DNA of 15,756 bases from an uncultured Collinsella sp. (lineage in GTDB: Bacteria; Actinomycetota; Coriobacteriia; Coriobacteriales; Coriobacteriaceae). A model generated the notes under the pieces. It did no database searches. It was not told the origin of the DNA and saw only the letters and a program-made list of their open reading frames with translations. The position numbers and the translations under genes were made by a program. Location: assembly GCA_900554595.1 (NCBI GenBank), contig USHZ01000025.1, forward strand, positions 1-15,756, in the 5' to 3' direction. This document shows, in pieces, positions 14,069-15,756 of the stretch. Position 1 is the stretch's first letter. Every line of letters starts with the position of its first letter.

Positions 14069-15756
14069 TTAGGCGCCGAGCGCGGTCTTGGCGGCCGCGA
14101 GGGCATCGGCGATACCGGCAGCATTCTTGCCACCGGCCTGGGCCATGTTGGGACGACCGCCACCGCGACCATCGACCAGGCCCGCGATCTGCTTGATCAC
14201 GTTACCGGCGTGGAAACCGGCCTTCACGGCGTCATCGGAGCCGGCGGCGAGCAGGGCCGGGGTGCCCTTCTCGGTCACGCTGGCAACGACGCAGGCGACG
14301 GGGCCGGCAACCTTCTGGTGCACGGTATCCCAGACGTTGCGAAGGTCTGCGGCCTCGAGACCCTGAAGCTCAGCGACAACGAGCTTGTAGCCATTCAGCT
14401 CGACAGCACCGTCGATGGCGCTGGAGATTGCATCGGAGGAGCCACCGGTCAGAGCCTTCTTAAGCTTACCGGCGGTCTCGCGCAGCTCGGCCTGCAGGTT
14501 CTCCACACGGGCGGGAACCTCGTCAACACGGCACTTGAGCGCAGCGGCAGCGGCGTCAACGAGTGCCAGGCGGTCGGCCATGTAGTCGAGAGCGCCCTTG
14601 GAGGTCACGGCCTCGATACGGCGGACATTCGAGCCCGTGGAGGACTCGGAAATAATCTTGAACAGACCGATCTCGGCAGTGTTGGCGGCATGCGTGCCAC
14701 CGCAGAGCTCGCGGGAGAACGGCTGCTCCTCGGCGCCCACGGAAACGACGCGGACGACGTCGCCGTACTTCTCGCCAAAGAGGGCGACAGCACCGGCGGC
14801 CTTGGCCTCGTCGATGCCCATAACGCGGGTCACGACCGGCTTGGAAGCGAAGATCTGCTGATTGACCAGGTCCTCGACAGCCTTGAGCTGCTCGGAAGAC
14901 AGGGCCTCGAAGTGCGTGAAGTCAAAGCGCAGGTGCTCGGGCGTCACCAGCGAGCCGGCCTGGGAGACATGCTCGCCCAGGACCTGCTTAAGCGCAGCGT
15001 CGAGCAGGTGGGTGGCGGTGTGGTTACGGCGCAGGAAACCACGGCGCTCGGCGTCGAGCGCAGCGGTCACGGCAGCACCGACGGTCAGCGTGCCCTCGGC
15101 AACGTGCGCGACGTGGGCATACAGGCCGTTGTGGTTCTTGGTGTCGGCAACAGTCAGCGCAACGCCCTCGGCTGAAAGCTCACCGGCGTCGCCCTGCTGG
15201 CCACCCATCTCGGCGTAGAACGGGGTGCGGTCAAGCACGACCTCGACATCCTCGCCGGCGGCAGCGGACTCGACGGACTCGCCGTTGCGAACGATGGCGA
15301 CAACCTTGGCGCCCTCGATGACGTCGTTGTCATAGCCGTCGAACTCGGTCGCGGCAACCTTGTCGGAAAGCTCGACCCACACGTCGTTGAAGCTGCCCCA
15401 GGCATCGCCCTTGGCGTTGGCGCGGGCGCGGGCCTTCTGGTCCTCCATGCAAGCGGTAAAGCCGTCCATGTCGACGTCGTGACCGGCAGTACCGGCGATC
15501 TCGACGGTCAGGTCAATGGGGAAACCAAAAGTGTCGTGCAGCTTAAAGGCGACGTCGCCCGGAAGAACGGCGCCGTCGGCGAGCGCGGCCAGGGCCTCGT
15601 CCAGGTAAACGCGGCCGTTGTCGAGCGTCGTGGAGAAACGCTCCTCCTCGGATGCGACGATACCCTTGACGAGCGCGACGTTCTTGAGCAGCTCGGGATA
15701 AGCCTCGCCCATCTGAGCGTTGACCTCGTCGATAAACTTGGTCAGGAAGGCGCCCT
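14069..15756 (-). CDS. alaS: Alanyl-tRNA synthetase, 3' part (5' end outside window)
   Basis: AlaS charges tRNA-Ala and clears mischarged Ser- and Gly-tRNA-Ala. The frame is open to the right edge, and 561 C-terminal residues are visible of roughly 880 in the family, so the N-terminal aminoacylation domain is mostly missing from view. The editing domain shows RNHTATHLLDAAL (the zinc-binding HxxxH) and ELCGGTHAANTAEIG (the CxxxH part). The C-terminal C-Ala domain ends with GGGRPNMAQAGGKNAAGIA, typical of the family. The TAA stop lies eight bases before ruvX. It is the first gene of the leftward cluster in view; its promoter is beyond the edge. Confidence 0.97.
   Translation of the reverse strand, partial: GAFLTKFIDEVNAQMGEAYPELLKNVALVKGIVASEEERFSTTLDNGRVYLDEALAALADGAVLPGDVAFKLHDTFGFPIDLTVEIAGTAGHDVDMDGFTACMEDQKARARANAKGDAWGSFNDVWVELSDKVAATEFDGYDNDVIEGAKVVAIVRNGESVESAAAGEDVEVVLDRTPFYAEMGGQQGDAGELSAEGVALTVADTKNHNGLYAHVAHVAEGTLTVGAAVTAALDAERRGFLRRNHTATHLLDAALKQVLGEHVSQAGSLVTPEHLRFDFTHFEALSSEQLKAVEDLVNQQIFASKPVVTRVMGIDEAKAAGAVALFGEKYGDVVRVVSVGAEEQPFSRELCGGTHAANTAEIGLFKIISESSTGSNVRRIEAVTSKGALDYMADRLALVDAAAAALKCRVDEVPARVENLQAELRETAGKLKKALTGGSSDAISSAIDGAVELNGYKLVVAELQGLEAADLRNVWDTVHQKVAGPVACVVASVTEKGTPALLAAGSDDAVKAGFHAGNVIKQIAGLVDGRGGGRPNMAQAGGKNAAGIADALAAAKTALGA

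Noticed and set aside
13976..15175. A 399-codon plus-strand frame opposite alaS
   Set aside because: It is antisense to conserved AlaS editing and C-Ala motifs; no ribosome site or domain was seen.

Overview
The window reads as chromosomal housekeeping DNA from a GC-rich anaerobe-type actinobacterium, most probably a Coriobacteriia member close to Collinsella. This placement is inferred from gene order and protein style; no rRNA or other marker gene is present. The block alaS-ruvX-mltG-(yqeG)-aroK-aroB-pepP-efp-nusB follows the usual actinobacterial order. The following block efp-asp23-nusB-xseB-tlyA-nadK-recN resembles the Bacillus/Clostridium order. No mobile-element gene, tRNA, rRNA or CRISPR array was found.

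Layout from left to right. Positions 1-210 hold no gene, only a long inverted repeat and the terminator of the first gene. A fructose-family PTS permease (domain order IIB-IIC-IIA) runs leftward from 2214 to 211. It is divergent from an RpiR-family regulator (2487-3344, + strand), and the 270-base gap between them carries several GAAAG/CTTTC dyads that are good operator candidates. The regulator and recN converge on 3345-3605, which holds a strong two-way terminator nested inside a roughly 160-base imperfect inverted repeat.

From 3606 to the right edge every gene is on the minus strand. Read in transcription order from the right they are: alaS (5' part beyond the window), ruvX, mltG, yqeG, aroK, a strongly diverged aroB, pepP, then a terminator, then efp with its own TATAAT box, asp23-like, nusB, xseB, tlyA, nadK, recN. 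Most neighbours overlap by 1-11 bases or lie within 25 bases of each other, so two polycistronic units are likely: alaS-to-aroB (perhaps through pepP) and efp-to-recN. They serve translation (alaS, efp, tlyA), transcription (nusB), recombination/repair (ruvX, xseB, recN), cell wall (mltG) and NADP supply (nadK).

The most unusual item is the aroB-position gene. It aligns end to end with 3-dehydroquinate synthase, but the three metal ligands, the glycine-rich NAD motif and the conserved substrate-site lysine segment are all replaced, and a five-cysteine cluster lies where the NAD-binding segment should be. The aroE and aroC genes normally found beside it are absent here, while the adjacent shikimate kinase keeps its key residues. 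I did not find a defence system, secretion system or other clearly new multi-gene system.
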